This document shows positions 1 to 12,590 of a stretch of DNA of 64,000 nt, in pieces. The notes beneath the pieces are model-generated. The model worked only from the letters and a program-made list of their open reading frames with translations, made no database searches and had not been told where the DNA came from. The stretch is taken from assembly GCA_033297205.1 (NCBI GenBank), contig MU859066.1, positions 124,001 to 188,000 of the forward strand, read 5' to 3'. This DNA is from Pseudoneurospora amorphoporcata. Lineage: Eukaryota > Ascomycota > Sordariomycetes > Sordariales > Sordariaceae. The number at the start of each line of letters is the position of its first letter. Positions within the stretch are counted from its first letter, which is position 1. The translations under genes were made by a program, and so were the position numbers.

Positions 1-1512
1 CCGGCATTTTGTCCAGTGGGCCACCCGCCGCGGCAGGCACACGGTGGACACAGCGGGCGGCCGGGCACAGGGCTGAGAGGCCGCTTCCACTTGCTTATGT
101 CATCCAAGATCTCGCAGGGATGTCACTTCGTTCAAGCATGTTTCACGTTCGGCAGGTGGGGCCTGACTGATGGAACTTTGCACCGGATACCTACTGTACG
201 CGTCTTGTAAAATACATTGGCAGTGCGTAACGGCTTGCGGCAGAGTCCACTTTGCTGCGTCAAAAGTGGAAACTCCCTGACACAACCTAAGTACCTCGAG
301 GTGAAAGGCCCGCAGTCCCCCTGATAAAAGCACTCCATGCCGACGGTACCTGCCTATCGCCGTCTGTTGCGCCTGTGGCCGCGCAGCACACTAGGATGGA
401 TTGAGAAGGAACGCCAGGAACAGGAAACGTCAAAGTGGAATTGACTTGACAAGTGCTCACCCTGAGACTGCGGCTTGTGGACAGTGGCCTGCCGACCCCA
501 GGCAGCGTCCACTGTTTGGCATTGGACCCCCGGGCCGAGAACGTGACAGCCGAGAGGAACTTCCACTTGGAAGCTGAACATGGACTTCTATTCTAGAATG
601 ATGGATGAACATCCCATCTTCCCCTCGACATCTCGACGTCCATCTATCCTCAACCAGGCTGACCTCACACCCTCCCGATCAACATCGTCAGAACATCATC
701 CCCGCAGACAGCCGCAAAACTACGGACCCTTTCGTTGCAAGCATTGTTTTGGCCTTGTTAATGCCTGCTCCTTTTTTCTTTTTTTCTTTTTTTTGTCAAG
801 TTTATCAGCAATATCCACGCTCAACCACAATCCGGACCCTCAAACCAGCTTAGTCGCATACAAATAGAGAGAAGAAAAAGGAAGAGCTCCGCGCTCCCCA
901 TCCTACCTACCCTCCTAGGTTGTCGCTCGTTACCTTACTCCATACTTGCTGGTCTACACTTCCGCTTCCTTGCGATTCCTGCGATCCCGACCACCACATC
1001 CAGCTGGTGTCCCCTGACTGCGCCCCTCCTTGCCCTGCTTGCCGCGATATCCAATTCCTTGAGCCCAGCGCATATCTCCCCGACAACTACGCCTTAATAG
1101 CCTGCGACCGACCGACCGTTCGACCGACCCAGTAATCGAGTACCCCCATTAAGCAGCCGAGCTGTCAATCCATTCGTTTCCCCGGGCCGTTTTCCCCAAG
1201 AGAACCCGTACCATCGAGCCGATCCTTCAAGACGCACACGGTTGTCAGGAGTCTATAGCATTACTCCGTTCGATTTCACTCCAACTATTTCGCCTTACCA
1301 TTTCTACGTAGCTGTCAGCTTCGTCCGACTTCGGGGGCGCAGGTCCATAGGTGTGACGCCAGCTCAAGGTCCCTTGGTTCCTATATAATGCTGGCTCGAA
1401 AGTCCTGATATTACATGTTCCAAGTGCCGCGGCGCGTTACGCTGAGCCTGTCAATATTGTTGGTCGACTTGGAGGCTGCCCGGAAAAGATACAAAAACTT
1501 CGATCTGTCAAA
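1..1512. other. 5' flank of the calcium-channel gene
   Basis: No supported coding gene. The short ORFs here overlap in several frames and lack recognisable domains. From about 760 to 1500 the plus strand is pyrimidine-rich, as in fungal promoters and leaders. A TATATAA occurs at 1382-1388, about 125 nt before the channel start codon, and a T-rich run lies at 771-796. Any CCH1 leader introns cannot be placed from sequence. Confidence 0.5.
1382..1388 (+). promoter_or_regulatory. possible TATA box for CCH1
   Basis: The sequence TATATAA sits about 125 nt upstream of the CCH1 start codon, a reasonable distance for a short leader. It is only a motif match; fungal promoters often lack TATA boxes and the transcription start is unknown. 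Confidence 0.25.
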
Positions 1513-4500
1513 ATGAGCGACCATAAATCACCTTCGTCCCGACGGGCCTCGGTGTCCTCTGCTTCCCATCAGCAGTCCATTCCATTGCGCGATCTACGAC
1601 CGGTTCCAGAGGGTCAAGAGGGCGGTGGTGGGAGGACTAGCGAAACCAACGATAACGTCCGCAACTCGGGAGCCGGACTTCAGATGCCGTCGCCTTCGGC
1701 TGCTCCCATGTCCGCCAACGTTACTGGGCTCTCGACGTATTGGGAGCACCCCTATCCGCCCGGCTACGACGACCGAAGCGCGGCTGATTCGCCAATGGAC
1801 CATATGGCTCTTCAGTTCGCCCTACCTCCGAATATTTCTGGCCATGGTCATGAACCGCCCCCTTCAGCTTCCTATATGCCTGGTGCCGATGATCCCTACA
1901 GTGTACCGCACCCCTATTACGAGGAGCGTACCGATACGGATTCTTTAGAGTCGGATAGAGTCCCTCTGAAGCCGGCAGCCCAGCCCATCGGTCGCTTGGA
2001 CGCCCCGGAAGGAGATGCGGCACCGAGGGATAGTTTCCAGACTGTCTCTGATCTGGGTAATACTTCCTCGCCACCCCGCAACACCATGCTTGGATTTGAT
2101 CTGGAAAACAACTTTACCGCGGACCGTCACCGGAGTTATGGGGACAGTTTGGTTCCCGATGATAGACGCCGCTCTCGGTCCCTATCAACGAGTGGCGCTT
2201 TGTCGAGGGCAGGTTCCATCATGAGGGCCATGTCTCAGCGTGTTGTCATGATCAGTGGAGAGGGTGACTTGATTGACCAGCAAACGGAACGAGACCGTTC
2301 ACGCTCGCCGAGTATGGAACGCCCGCGGCCAGGCCACGCATCTGGCCCCATGCTGGTTGACACCTCCTATCCGTCACAGACAGGACAAACCCCTACGGAA
2401 AAGCGGCCTGAATCGCATCATGTTTATCCACAGCACCCCCCAACCTTTAGGCCCCGGTCACGCGATCCTAGGAACAATCCGCTCAAGGGCAAGTCGTTGG
2501 GGATATTTCCCCCTGATAACCCACTGCGCTTATGGCTCTGCGATCTGTTGGTTAACCCATGGGCTGAGCCATTCATCCTCGTCTTAATCGTCCTTCAAGT
2601 AGTCCTACTAGCCGTTGAGGCCGCACCAGATGTATTGGCTGATGGAAACGGCCGGCCTGAGCGCTGGGGTAGCACCAGGATAGACTGGGCCATATTTGTT
2701 TTGTTTGTCATCTTTACCATCGAACTCGTGTCAAGAATCATTGTGTCTGGCTTCATCATCAACGCCCCCGAATATGAAGAAGCCAAAAGCCAACGCCGCT
2801 TTCACGAAAGGCTGGCCGAACAGTATCGCGTCATATTCCGACCTCAGCGTCAAAGATCTGTCCGCCAACCCCGACCAGAACATTTTGAGCCTGCTCCGTT
2901 TACGCGATCCTTCACCATGGCCCACAGTCAAATCCAAACTCTGGAAGACCAACAGCGGCGCCACCTGGCTCGCCGTGCGTTTCTCCGCCATGGCTTTAAT
3001 AGGTTAGACTTCGTAGCCGTTATCTCCTTCTGGATATCCTTTGTCTTAGGCGTCACAGGTCTTGAAAGCAAGCACCATATGTACGTCTTCCGCATGCTCA
3101 GCTGCCTGCGCATCATTCGATTACTTGCCCTTACGAAGGGCAATTTGATCATCTTGCGAAGTTTGAAGAAGGCCGCGCCGTTGCTCGTTCGAGTCTCCTT
3201 CTTGATGGGTTTCTTCTGGCTTCTCTTCGCCATCATTGGCGTTCAGAGTTTTAAGTCTAGTCTGAGTCGTCAATGTCTTTGGATAGATCCCGATCATCCC
3301 ACCGACTTCCACGCAGCTTATACGCCGGACTTGACTTTCTGCGGAGGACATATCGACAACGCGACTGGCGAAACCATGCCTTGGGTTTATAGCGACGAAA
3401 AGGAGTCCTTAACTGGTTTGAAGAACGGGACTTCGCGTGCCAAGGGCTTCCTTTGCCCGAGAGGGTCTATATGTATCCGACAACAAAACCCCTTCAACGG
3501 AACGGTCAATTTCGACGACATCGGCCATTCTCTTGAGCTTGTGTTTGTCATCATGAGCGCCAACACTTTCTCGGACCTGATGTATTACACCATCAGCTCG
3601 GATTTCCTCCCGTCTGCCCTCTTCTATGGTGCTGGCATTATCATCATGATGCTCTGGATGACCAATTTGCTAATTGCTGTCATCACGTCGTCGTTTCAAG
3701 TCATCCGAGAAGAGTCCAAGGCTAGCGCTTTTACTGCGGATGAACCTCCCGGCATGGCTTCATCCCGAGCTGATGATGCCATGCGTAGACCGACATTGCT
3801 GCAAAAGATATACAACAGGACAAAACCTTTGTGGATTTTGATTGTCGCTTTTGGGCTTTTGGCACAGTCTCTCCGCAGCGCCAGGATGAGGTCAGGCCGA
3901 GAGCGTTTCGTCAACATAGCAGAGCCTGTGGTCACCCTCCTGCTAGACGTTGAAATCATAATCCGCTTGGCTGCAGACATCCGAGGCTTCCACCGTAGCA
4001 AACGGAACCTTGTTGACCTCGGGCTTGCTGTGGCCACGTCGATCATCCTCATCCCTCCTATCCGGAATTCTGGCCAAGTCTACAACTGGCTTACCGCATT
4101 CCAGATACTGCGAGTCTACCGCGTGGTCATGGTTATTCCCATGACAAGGAAGTTAATTCGGCTTGTGCTCGGAAACGTAACTGGTATCGGTAACCTGATG
4201 TCGTTCGTCTTCCTCATCACCTTCTTGATGGCCATCTTCGCGGCGCAATTGTTCCGCGGCGAGCTTCCGAGACAGGATGATGATGGAGACGAGATCAGAA
4301 TTCCGTTTAACACCATTTACAACTGTTTCCTCGGAATGTATCAGGTTCTGTCGAGTGAGAACTGGACCGACATCCTTTACAGCGTCACTGCCAGCACCCA
4401 CCACCTGCACACTGCTTGGATTGGCGCCATTTTCCTCGTCGGCTGGTTCATTCTCGCTTACTTCATTCTCATCAATATGTTCATTGCCGTCATCCAAGAA

Positions 4501-7500
4501 AACTTTGATGTTGGAGAGGATGTGAAGCGTCTTGAACAGGTCAAGGCATTCCTCCAGCGCAAGGAGTTGGGTCATTCGGCATCGAGCAACCTGGCATTAT
4601 CCAAAGTTTTGAACTTTGGCCGGTCAAAAAAACAGAGGGATCCGCTCGACTATGGCCCTGCTATGATGGAGATGCTCTTGAAAGAGGCCGTGGTACACGA
4701 CTTTCTTGACGACGACATGGACCCTCTCCAGCAAAGCGCTCCTGATGGTCAGCCAACTCCCCAGCTGGGTAGTAGTAAAACCATGCAATACGATGGCGTC
4801 ACCCCCGGGATACTCTCCGCTGCCTGGGGAAAATTCGTGTCACTGTTTAGTAGCCGTGAACCCAACCCTTTCTATTCGAACGTCAATCTAGATGGGCTAG
4901 GTGAGAATCTCGATCCACGGACTATGGCCGCCCAGGCGATGAATGCCACAAAGCGCCGCGCGAGGGCACAGAGAGAGTACCTGATGCGCCACCCCAACTA
5001 CAACAAATCGCTATTTATTTTCACACCCAAAAATCCCATACGACGTCTCTGCCAAAGCCTGGTCGGTCCTGGTCGGGGAACTGAGCGGGCTGAGGGAGAC
5101 GAACCAAATACGTATGCATGGTACATCTTCTCGACTCTTATTTATGCGGCCATCGTGGCCATGGTGGTGCTGGCTTGCATTACCACACCCTTGTACCAAA
5201 AGGAATACTTTGAAAAGTATGGCAAAACGGCGTTCAACTGGTTCGTCTGGGCAGACACGGGGTTTGCTATTGTCTTTACAGTTGAAGCTCTCATCAAGGT
5301 TATCGCAGACGGCTTCCTTTGGACACCGAACGCATACTTCCGCAGCACTTGGGGTGTGATTGATGCCATTGTGTTAATCACTCTTTGGATCAACGTCATC
5401 ACTCTATTTACCCGAAACGGAGCCGTGTCTAGAGCTGTGGGTGCCTTCAAAGCACTTAGGGCCCTGCGCCTGCTCAACATCAGCGAAAGTGCAAGGGACA
5501 CTTTCCACTCGCTTCTTATCGTCGGCGGGTGGAAGATCTTGAGCGCTGCTTTCGTGTCCATCTCTCTCCTTATTCCCTTTGCTATTTATGGAGTCAACCT
5601 TTTCCACGGTAAGCTGCTTGCATGCAACGACAGCTCGGAGGGAATAGTCAGACTGGATGACTGCTTCGGTGAATGGAACAGCACTCCTTACAACAACGAT
5701 TGGCCCGTTCTTGCTCCGAGATCAGTCTCGAACCCATACTTCAGCTTTGACGATTTCGGCTCGTCTCTCTTCATTCTCTTCCAGATTGTGAGCCAGGAGG
5801 GCTGGGTTGACGTGTCCTTCGCTCTTCAAGCTATTACCGGTAGGGGTTTGCAGCCGCAGTCAGAGGCTCCTTACAGGGGCCAGGGAAACGCGTTGTTCCT
5901 GGTCGTCTTCAACCTGTTGGCGACAGTCTTTGTGTTGACGCTCTTTATCTCTGTCTTCATGAGAAACTATACAGAACAGACAGGTGTTGCTTTCCTGACT
6001 GCCGAGCAAAGATCTTGGCTCGAGCTGCGGAAGCTTCTCCGCCAAATCTCGCCGTCAAAAAGCTCATACGACGAGAGCAAGAACAAGTGGAAGCTATGGT
6101 GCCATAAACGTGCCATCGAGAAGCGCGGGAAATGGTATGTAGCCATCACAAGCGTTCTGGTTTTCCATCTTGTCCTCCTTCTCTCTGAATTCTACAGCGA
6201 GCCAGATTGGTGGACAATCACCAGAGACGCCTTGTTCTTACTCTTCACTCTCATCTACATCGCCAACATTGTGATTCGGATTGTGGGGCTTGGCTGGAGT
6301 CGCTTCCGCAAGAGTTCTTGGGACATGTTCTCCCTCGTCACTGTTACGGGTGCATTCGCCACGACGATTCTTTTCATGACCGACACGAAGCTGGACACGT
6401 ACATTCAATTACACAAGTTCTTTCTGGTGGCTATCGTCCTAATGCTCATTCCCCGGAATGATGCTCTCGACCAACTCTTCAAGACAGCTGCCGCCAGTCT
6501 GACAACTATCGGAAGCCTGCTGGCCACATGGCTCGTCTTCTTCCTGGTGTTTGCGATTGCACTTACACAGACATTCAGTCTCACCCGTTTCGGGCAGGAA
6601 ACTGATTACAATATCAACCTCCGCACGGTGCCGAATGCCCTTATCCTTCTCTTCCGGTTCAGTTGCGGAGAGGGTTGGAATGCAGTTATGGAAGACTTTG
6701 CCAAGATCAAACCGCCACTTTGTGTTGAGGGCGTCGAGTTCTCTGACAGCGATTGCGGTAGCACCGCATGGGCGCGTGCTCTTTTCATCGCGTGGAACAT
6801 CATCAGCATGTACATCTTTGTCAACTTGTTCGTTTCGCTGATTTACGAGAGTTTCTCGTACGTCTACCAGCGGACAAGCGGGCTTGCCATGGTGGATCGG
6901 GACGAGATTCGACGCTTCAAGGAAGCCTGGCGCAGTGTTGACCCTGCAGGAACTGGGTTCATCAGCAAGGAGGCTTTCCCCCGCCTCCTGGGTGAGCTAT
7001 CCGGCGTGTTCGAGATGCGCATATATGACAGCCGTGACTCGGTGCGCCAGATCCTCGAAGATGTTCGTGGTGAGGATACGTCAAGCATCAGACATGCCTC
7101 CATCATTAGCACCACGCAGTTTCAAACCAGCTTGGATCTTAAAAAGTTGAACGAACGGATATCGCAAATCGATGTCGCCAAGGTGAAGGAACGCAGACGA
7201 CGGTATAATATCTTCTTTGAGGAAGTTATGGTGTCTGCGGATTCAGATAGAGGCATCTCCTTTACCTCTGTTCTTATGATTCTCGCACATTACAAGATTA
7301 TTAACGACAGCAAGAGTCTACGGTATGTACCTAACTCCATAGATGATCAGATACCCAGCATGTTGCTGACAAAGTCTTTTTTACAGTCTCGAGGAATTCC
7401 TTCGTCGCCGCGCACGTCTCCAACGCGTTGATGAAGCAGTACAGCGCCGCATCGTCCTCGGTTTCTTCGACATGATTTACTACTCTCGCAAGTTCCAACG

Positions 7501-8230
7501 CCACATGGAGCTCAAGCGGTCTGCTCGGCTCACGGCGATTCCACAGCTAGGCGTGCCAGAAATCTACGTGGATAATGATCAACAATCAGACAATGAACAG
7601 CAAAATAAGGACAGCAAAGGTAACAACAGCGCGAGGGCCAGCGGCAGCGGTGCTGCTGGCGGTACGAATCCTTTCGAATCCAGCTCCACGAATCCATTCG
7701 GCTCTGGTTCCACTGCACTACGTCCCGGCGGTGCCGCGTCCTTCTTGTCGGCAGACGACGCTCGTGCTCATCACCGCAGCTGGTCTGGGGTGAGCGCCGA
7801 TCTCTCGTCGTTCGATACCTCGTACGGCCATCCACTCGCCGGCCCTCGCGCGAACAAGTCATCCAACTCTGCGTCACATCGCAACACGCATGCCTACAGC
7901 TTCGAACTGCATGACTCTCTAGGGATTGGCGGAGGAAATGCACCTTCGCCTGGTGGCTGGGGCAGCGGATCAGGGACGATGGGCAGCATGGGATTGGGCG
8001 GCGGAAGTGCCATGCTGGATGAGAATAACGGCGGAAGAAGCCCCGGCGGCGTTGGCGATGCCAAGCGCGGAAGCTCGGTTAGTCCCGCGCAGCTCAGCTC
8101 AATGCTGGATGATTCCGTGTGGGTGGCCAGTATCAGGAGGAGCGCGACGATGAGACGGGGCCAGAATGATACGGATTGGGGAGCAGGGTCGGGGAGAACT
8201 TCTGGAGGAGGATACTCGGGGGCTTATTGA
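1513..8230 (+). CDS. cch1: Voltage-gated calcium channel alpha subunit CCH1
   Basis: Exons 1513-7322 and 7387-8230, separated by a 64-nt intron (GTATGT..TACAG), give 2217 aa. CCH1 is the pore-forming subunit of the fungal high-affinity plasma-membrane Ca2+ influx channel and works with MID1. The protein has a disordered N-terminus of about 330 residues rich in Ser/Pro/Arg, then four six-helix repeats starting near residues 335, 760, 1190 and 1530. Arg/Lys-studded S4 helices are visible in repeats I-III. The four pore-loop positions read N684, E949, E1429 and E1720 (contexts SANTF, SSENW, SQEGW, CGEGW). An EF-hand-like segment (DPAGTGFISKEAF) lies near residue 1815. The C-terminal exon is Gly/Ser/Asn-rich. 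The second exon is needed: the first frame stops at 7431, whereas splicing continues a charged helix into the tail. The start is the first ATG of the frame. Length fits the family (about 2000 aa). Identification is secure; the tail boundary is slightly less so. Confidence 0.95.
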
Positions 8231-10048
8231 ATGACTTGAAGATGTGAAGATGACAGAGAGGTTATGGGGTAAGAATCTTTGAAGATTATTATTTCCATTT
8301 GGACATACATGCTGAGTCTTTCTTGCGCAAGCCCAGGTGTTATCGGGTTGATTCTTATATCTTTTGTTGCAACTCGATACGTCTCTTTTTGTCCTTGACG
8401 ATTTCATGCTCTCCTCCTTCCCGTTGTCATACTATTGTCACATTGTTGTTGACGGGACCCATGGAAGGGACATTTTGAATATTCCAGATAGATATAGATG
8501 GGGTGGAGATCATGGAGTCACCGGCAGTATTCAGCCATGCAAAGATTGATCTTTGGGTTTGCCCAAGGTGTGATGTTATGCAGCGATGCACACGCACGAA
8601 GGGGGTGGCTTAGGTTATGCCTTTGGAAACATGTCCGGCGGTCAGTTTCTCTGTTCTACCATGAAGAATCAAGGCTCCGCTCAGATGGCAAGAAGACTTT
8701 AAAAAGAAACTGGGGAAAAAGGGGGCGTGGATGGGTAGCATTGACAGAGGCGAGGATGTCGAGGTTCGTGATGTTCCTTGTGAAACACATGCTAGCGTCG
8801 CTCTGTCAATACCCCTGAAACCGCTCGACGTGCGCGATCCCCACTCCATGTGTGGAAAGCACTAACATGATCCCGTACATTTCTACGACTATTATGTTAG
8901 TGATTTTGTAAGTCCCCCTGGCTAGTTGAATCACCGGGCCATCCATCGAAGCCGCGTTGTGCTGGTTTCAAAGAGGTCCCGCTTAGTGTAGACCAGGGCA
9001 AAAGAGCGAAGATTCGGAACTTGTTTCACTTTTTGGGGTGCATCGAAGTCGGTGGTCTGGCCAGATTTTTCCATGCTAATCATGATCGCGTCGCTTCTTT
9101 TGAGGCTATCCCCGTCGTTGTCCTCCGTCCTCGTCCTCACTCCCGTACGCGAGTCCATGTCTCCAATACGAGCACTGGATTGCAAAGGGAGGTAGTTCTA
9201 GAAAACTGAAATGTCCGATGACATCACGATGCGCAAATATCAGAGAGTCGATGTTGGTATCATATGCCTTCGGACAGTCTGAGTTTGGACTGTTGGCTTG
9301 GTTGACGGTTGGCTTCTCCCTGCATCACAATCGCCTTCTTTTCCCGGACCTTGGTCCTGTTTCATGGAATGCATGACCGATTCAACTTTTTCCCAGATGC
9401 CCTTGCCTGAACTTAGTTCCCCGGTTTGTCGCGATAGTCACAAGGTAGGGTAGTAGTGGTTTGCATTTTGCCTTGTCTTGCCTGGACACTTCCTTCTCCC
9501 TTTCTGCCATCCATCATCCCTTCCTATATCGAGCACCCCCTGGGAGTGACTTCCCGGCTCCAGACGAATCGAAGACGGAGTGAGAGCCTGGGTACCCTTG
9601 CACTTGCTATCAAGACGGTTTGCCTGATGATGGTTTACTTTAAGAGACCTCGCACACGTCTCTGTTTCCGAGTCCTGGTTTTGCCCTTTTTATCTCGTCA
9701 AATCGAGCTGTCAAGTTCCTCAACACTCCCATCTCCGGTACATTGACTGAAAAAAAAGAACGAACCAAGAGCCGGCTTCTTGTTGTTTCGTCGCTATCTT
9801 TGTCACCTTACTCTCTTTTTTTTTTGGATTCAAATCCAATCCAGTCATTATCAGCAGCAAGGAACCCGGCCTCAAACAACCTGTTGAACACTTTTCGAGA
9901 AGCAATCTTGCTCCAAGTCATCACATCTATCACTCGCCTTTCGCATAGTGGACGCCACCACTCACTACCCACTACCGGAGGTACCCCACACTCTTTCACG
10001 ACGACAACGGCTCGAAATACCAAAACCAAGCGAACATCACAGCCCAAA
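8231..10048. other. intergenic region
   Basis: This holds the CCH1 3' end and the upstream region of the next small gene. No domain-bearing ORF is seen on either strand. Pyrimidine-rich stretches at 9455-9560 and 9770-9830 look like promoter or leader sequence of the gene starting at 10049. Confidence 0.5.
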
Positions 10049-10402
10049 ATGCACAACTCACGCTTCCACTCCCTCGCCGCCCGCCTCACCCCTCAGGGTC
10101 TCCGGACCTCGCTGCGCAGCCGCCGGTCCCGCTCATCGTCGACCTCGTCCCGAGCTAGCAGCTCAGACGGCGAGGTGGAAAGGCTCGTATCGCCAGCCAG
10201 CTCGACGGCCAGCCGTCGGAGCACGCTCAACCGCGCCGGAAGCAGTGTCAGCTCCTTGTTCGGCATCCGATTGGTGCCTCCGGAACCCGAAGAGGAGGAG
10301 GAGGCCAGCCGCAAGGAGCTCGCCAATGTGTTGGAGCCGAGACCGACGGACGATATGTACTTTTGCAGTCTGGAGGAGAAGATGCAGATGGGGTCCTTGT
10401 GA
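10049..10402 (+). CDS. small Ser/Arg-rich hypothetical protein
   Basis: A 117-aa ORF starting at an ATG in a good context (CAAAATGC) and preceded by a CT- and AC-rich leader. The frame is open upstream to 9743, but the upstream part is compositionally leader-like, so I chose the internal Met. The product has a basic N-terminus, a Ser/Arg-rich middle (residues about 20-70, including RSRRSRSSSTSS), a short acidic run (EPEEEEEAS) and a more ordered-looking end, DDMYFCSLEEKMQM. The family is not recognised and no catalytic motif or membrane segment is visible. Codon use looks coding (strong C/G third positions), unlike the flanks. It could be a phosphorylated disordered protein; that is inference only. 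Confidence 0.55.
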   Translation: MHNSRFHSLAARLTPQGLRTSLRSRRSRSSSTSSRASSSDGEVERLVSPASSTASRRSTLNRAGSSVSSLFGIRLVPPEPEEEEEASRKELANVLEPRPTDDMYFCSLEEKMQMGSL

Positions 10403-12590
10403 GAAGGCTGTGTTATGTGAAGGAGTGTGTGTGGCTCGATACCTACCTGCCTATCTACCTACCGGGGCATTGATGGCCAAGGAGGAACGACTTTGATGTT
10501 CATGGAAAAGGAAAAGAACACCGACCCTCGCGAGCTCTGGAAGACAGATGGAAGGACAATGAGGACATGTCAACTTGGAGCAGTAATGAAAATGGGCACG
10601 GAAATGAGAATTGGGAAGGCAAGGGCGGCTTGATGTTCGCGAATCAACCCGGCGCTTGGGGTATATCTTTGGTTTGGAGGTTTGTTTCTTGTCTCTCTCT
10701 CGCCGGAACTGTTGAAAATGGCGTAGGATCATCAGGCTCCTTTATTGTTGGAACTGGAAGCGTATTTTTCTCGAGAGGTGTCTTATCTTTACAAATTTTG
10801 GGCTCGTCTACTTTTTTGGGTGGTGATATCATGATATGTTGGTGTAGTCAGGGAGACTACATAATCATGATATCTCAATAATGGTGGCAACTCGCAATAA
10901 CTTGTCTCGAATAAAAGAAGAAGAAAAAGACTCGTTGCCATGTCGAGACCTTTCGTGCTTTCTCTGCCAACTCACTGCTGTGCTTCTTTTGCTTTATGCT
11001 TGGGATGTCTCAAAGTTGTTTCAGATATCCTGTCCCGACTTCCCCGTTGTCTGTGGGGGTAAAGCGGGGGCTGATCTACCGAGGAGATCAGAACGTTACC
11101 CGGATTTCCGGCTGGCCTGGACCCCATTATTCGGTCCCGACCTCCTGCTTCGTGCTCCGGTACACTACCAGTAGCGTACATCTTGGCTTTGGCCGGGAAA
11201 GCATGGCCGGGGTGTAGCAAAACTTTACGAAGGCGTGTTTTGGCACGATCACGATGAGCCACATGATAGTGTAGTTCGCAAGCTAGCATTTGTCCAGATA
11301 CATGTGGCCGTCTTGGATTCGCTGCAGTGTTGCCCAGCCTTGGGGGGCTGCGGGGGCCAACGACAGCAAGCGGTGACGCGAAAGGCCCGGCCCGTTCAGA
11401 GTTTTTGATGTTTTCTGTGGATTTCGTGTCCATCCAGAAGGTCAAGGCGAGGAACGTGTGATTACACCTCAGCTTTATCAGGCTGGTTTGCAACTTTTGC
11501 AACTTCCTGAGCGCCTTTGCCGCCTCTGTTTGGTCCGCCTCGTTGCTGAGGATGCTTTTAAACCGACGGGAGTGGTCACTTTGGTTGTATGTCGGGCACC
11601 AAGCTCAACACGGTTCGTGTCATTCCACTTTTTGGGAATCCTTACTCCGACGCCTTGCTCAACAGCGCAACATACCTACATCCTCCCCTTCATCACGTCC
11701 CAACATGTCAAGTTAGTCAAAGGAACAAGCGTCGGATATGTGGGGTGCACTTTGCACGAGTGGGTTACAAGTGCCCATGTCGCCCTGTTGGTATTTAAAG
11801 AGAGACGCGTGTAAGCACGAAGCAAGCAGCATGCCCCCATGGGATACCTTAGGCATCATATCTGGAAAGCTTCTATGCAGCTTCACCTTCCACTTGACTT
11901 CCGTCTTCCGTCACACGGAAGCTTGACTGCTTGAGAGACAGCTGCCACCAGTGGAACGTTTCGTCTGATGTTCCATGACGTCGTCCGGACTAAGTCAATA
12001 GTTGCACTTGCACTTCGTGGTCACCGCTTCACCCGGAAGCCTCCTTCCACCCGCCAGACCCGACATCTCAGCCGAAGGAACGAAGCAACAAACCTTAGCT
12101 CTACGCACAGAAGGAGCGCTGGTCGCACACTACTGGGCGTTGGTCACCGAACTTTCCACAACGACACAAACCTCACTCAGCTGCAGCACAAGGCAACTGG
12201 AGACGTACGGTTACGCTACCTGCCCTCAGCTGTGCTTGCTGAGCCACGCGTGCCGCAGAAACCTGGATACGACGATTTCATCCCACTCACTACTACTACC
12301 TGCATAAAGGATACAGCTTCTCCTCTCTCATCTTCTCCCCGGTCCTTCTTTCAAATCAGACAGTCACGCAGCAAGCAAACACCGAGACGACAACAGCTCC
12401 AAAGTACAGGTGCCGGCACCTTTCACCACGTCATCAACACCTTCCAAAGTCTTTGAGTAAGGCAATATACCTCTTCTTGCAGCCTGCAATTTCAAGGACA
12501 AGGCCCCGCTTCAGCACCATCACCTCAGCAGAGTGAATTCACGACATCCTCAGATTTCTCTGGGATCCCATTCACCCATCTCCAGCAAAC
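10403..12590. other. intergenic region
   Basis: No supported gene. Open frames at 10972-11502 (minus) and 11968-12456 (plus) lack domains and coding-type composition. The stretch from about 12250 to 12590 is rich in C/A/T with CACC/CATC runs and reads as the leader of the gene at 12591. Confidence 0.45.

Noticed and set aside
10972..11502. 176-aa minus-strand ORF
   Set aside because: No recognisable domain, motif or coding-type composition.
11968..12456. 162-aa plus-strand ORF
   Set aside because: Composition resembles a C/A-rich leader, with no domain; it ends just before the better-supported gene at 12591.
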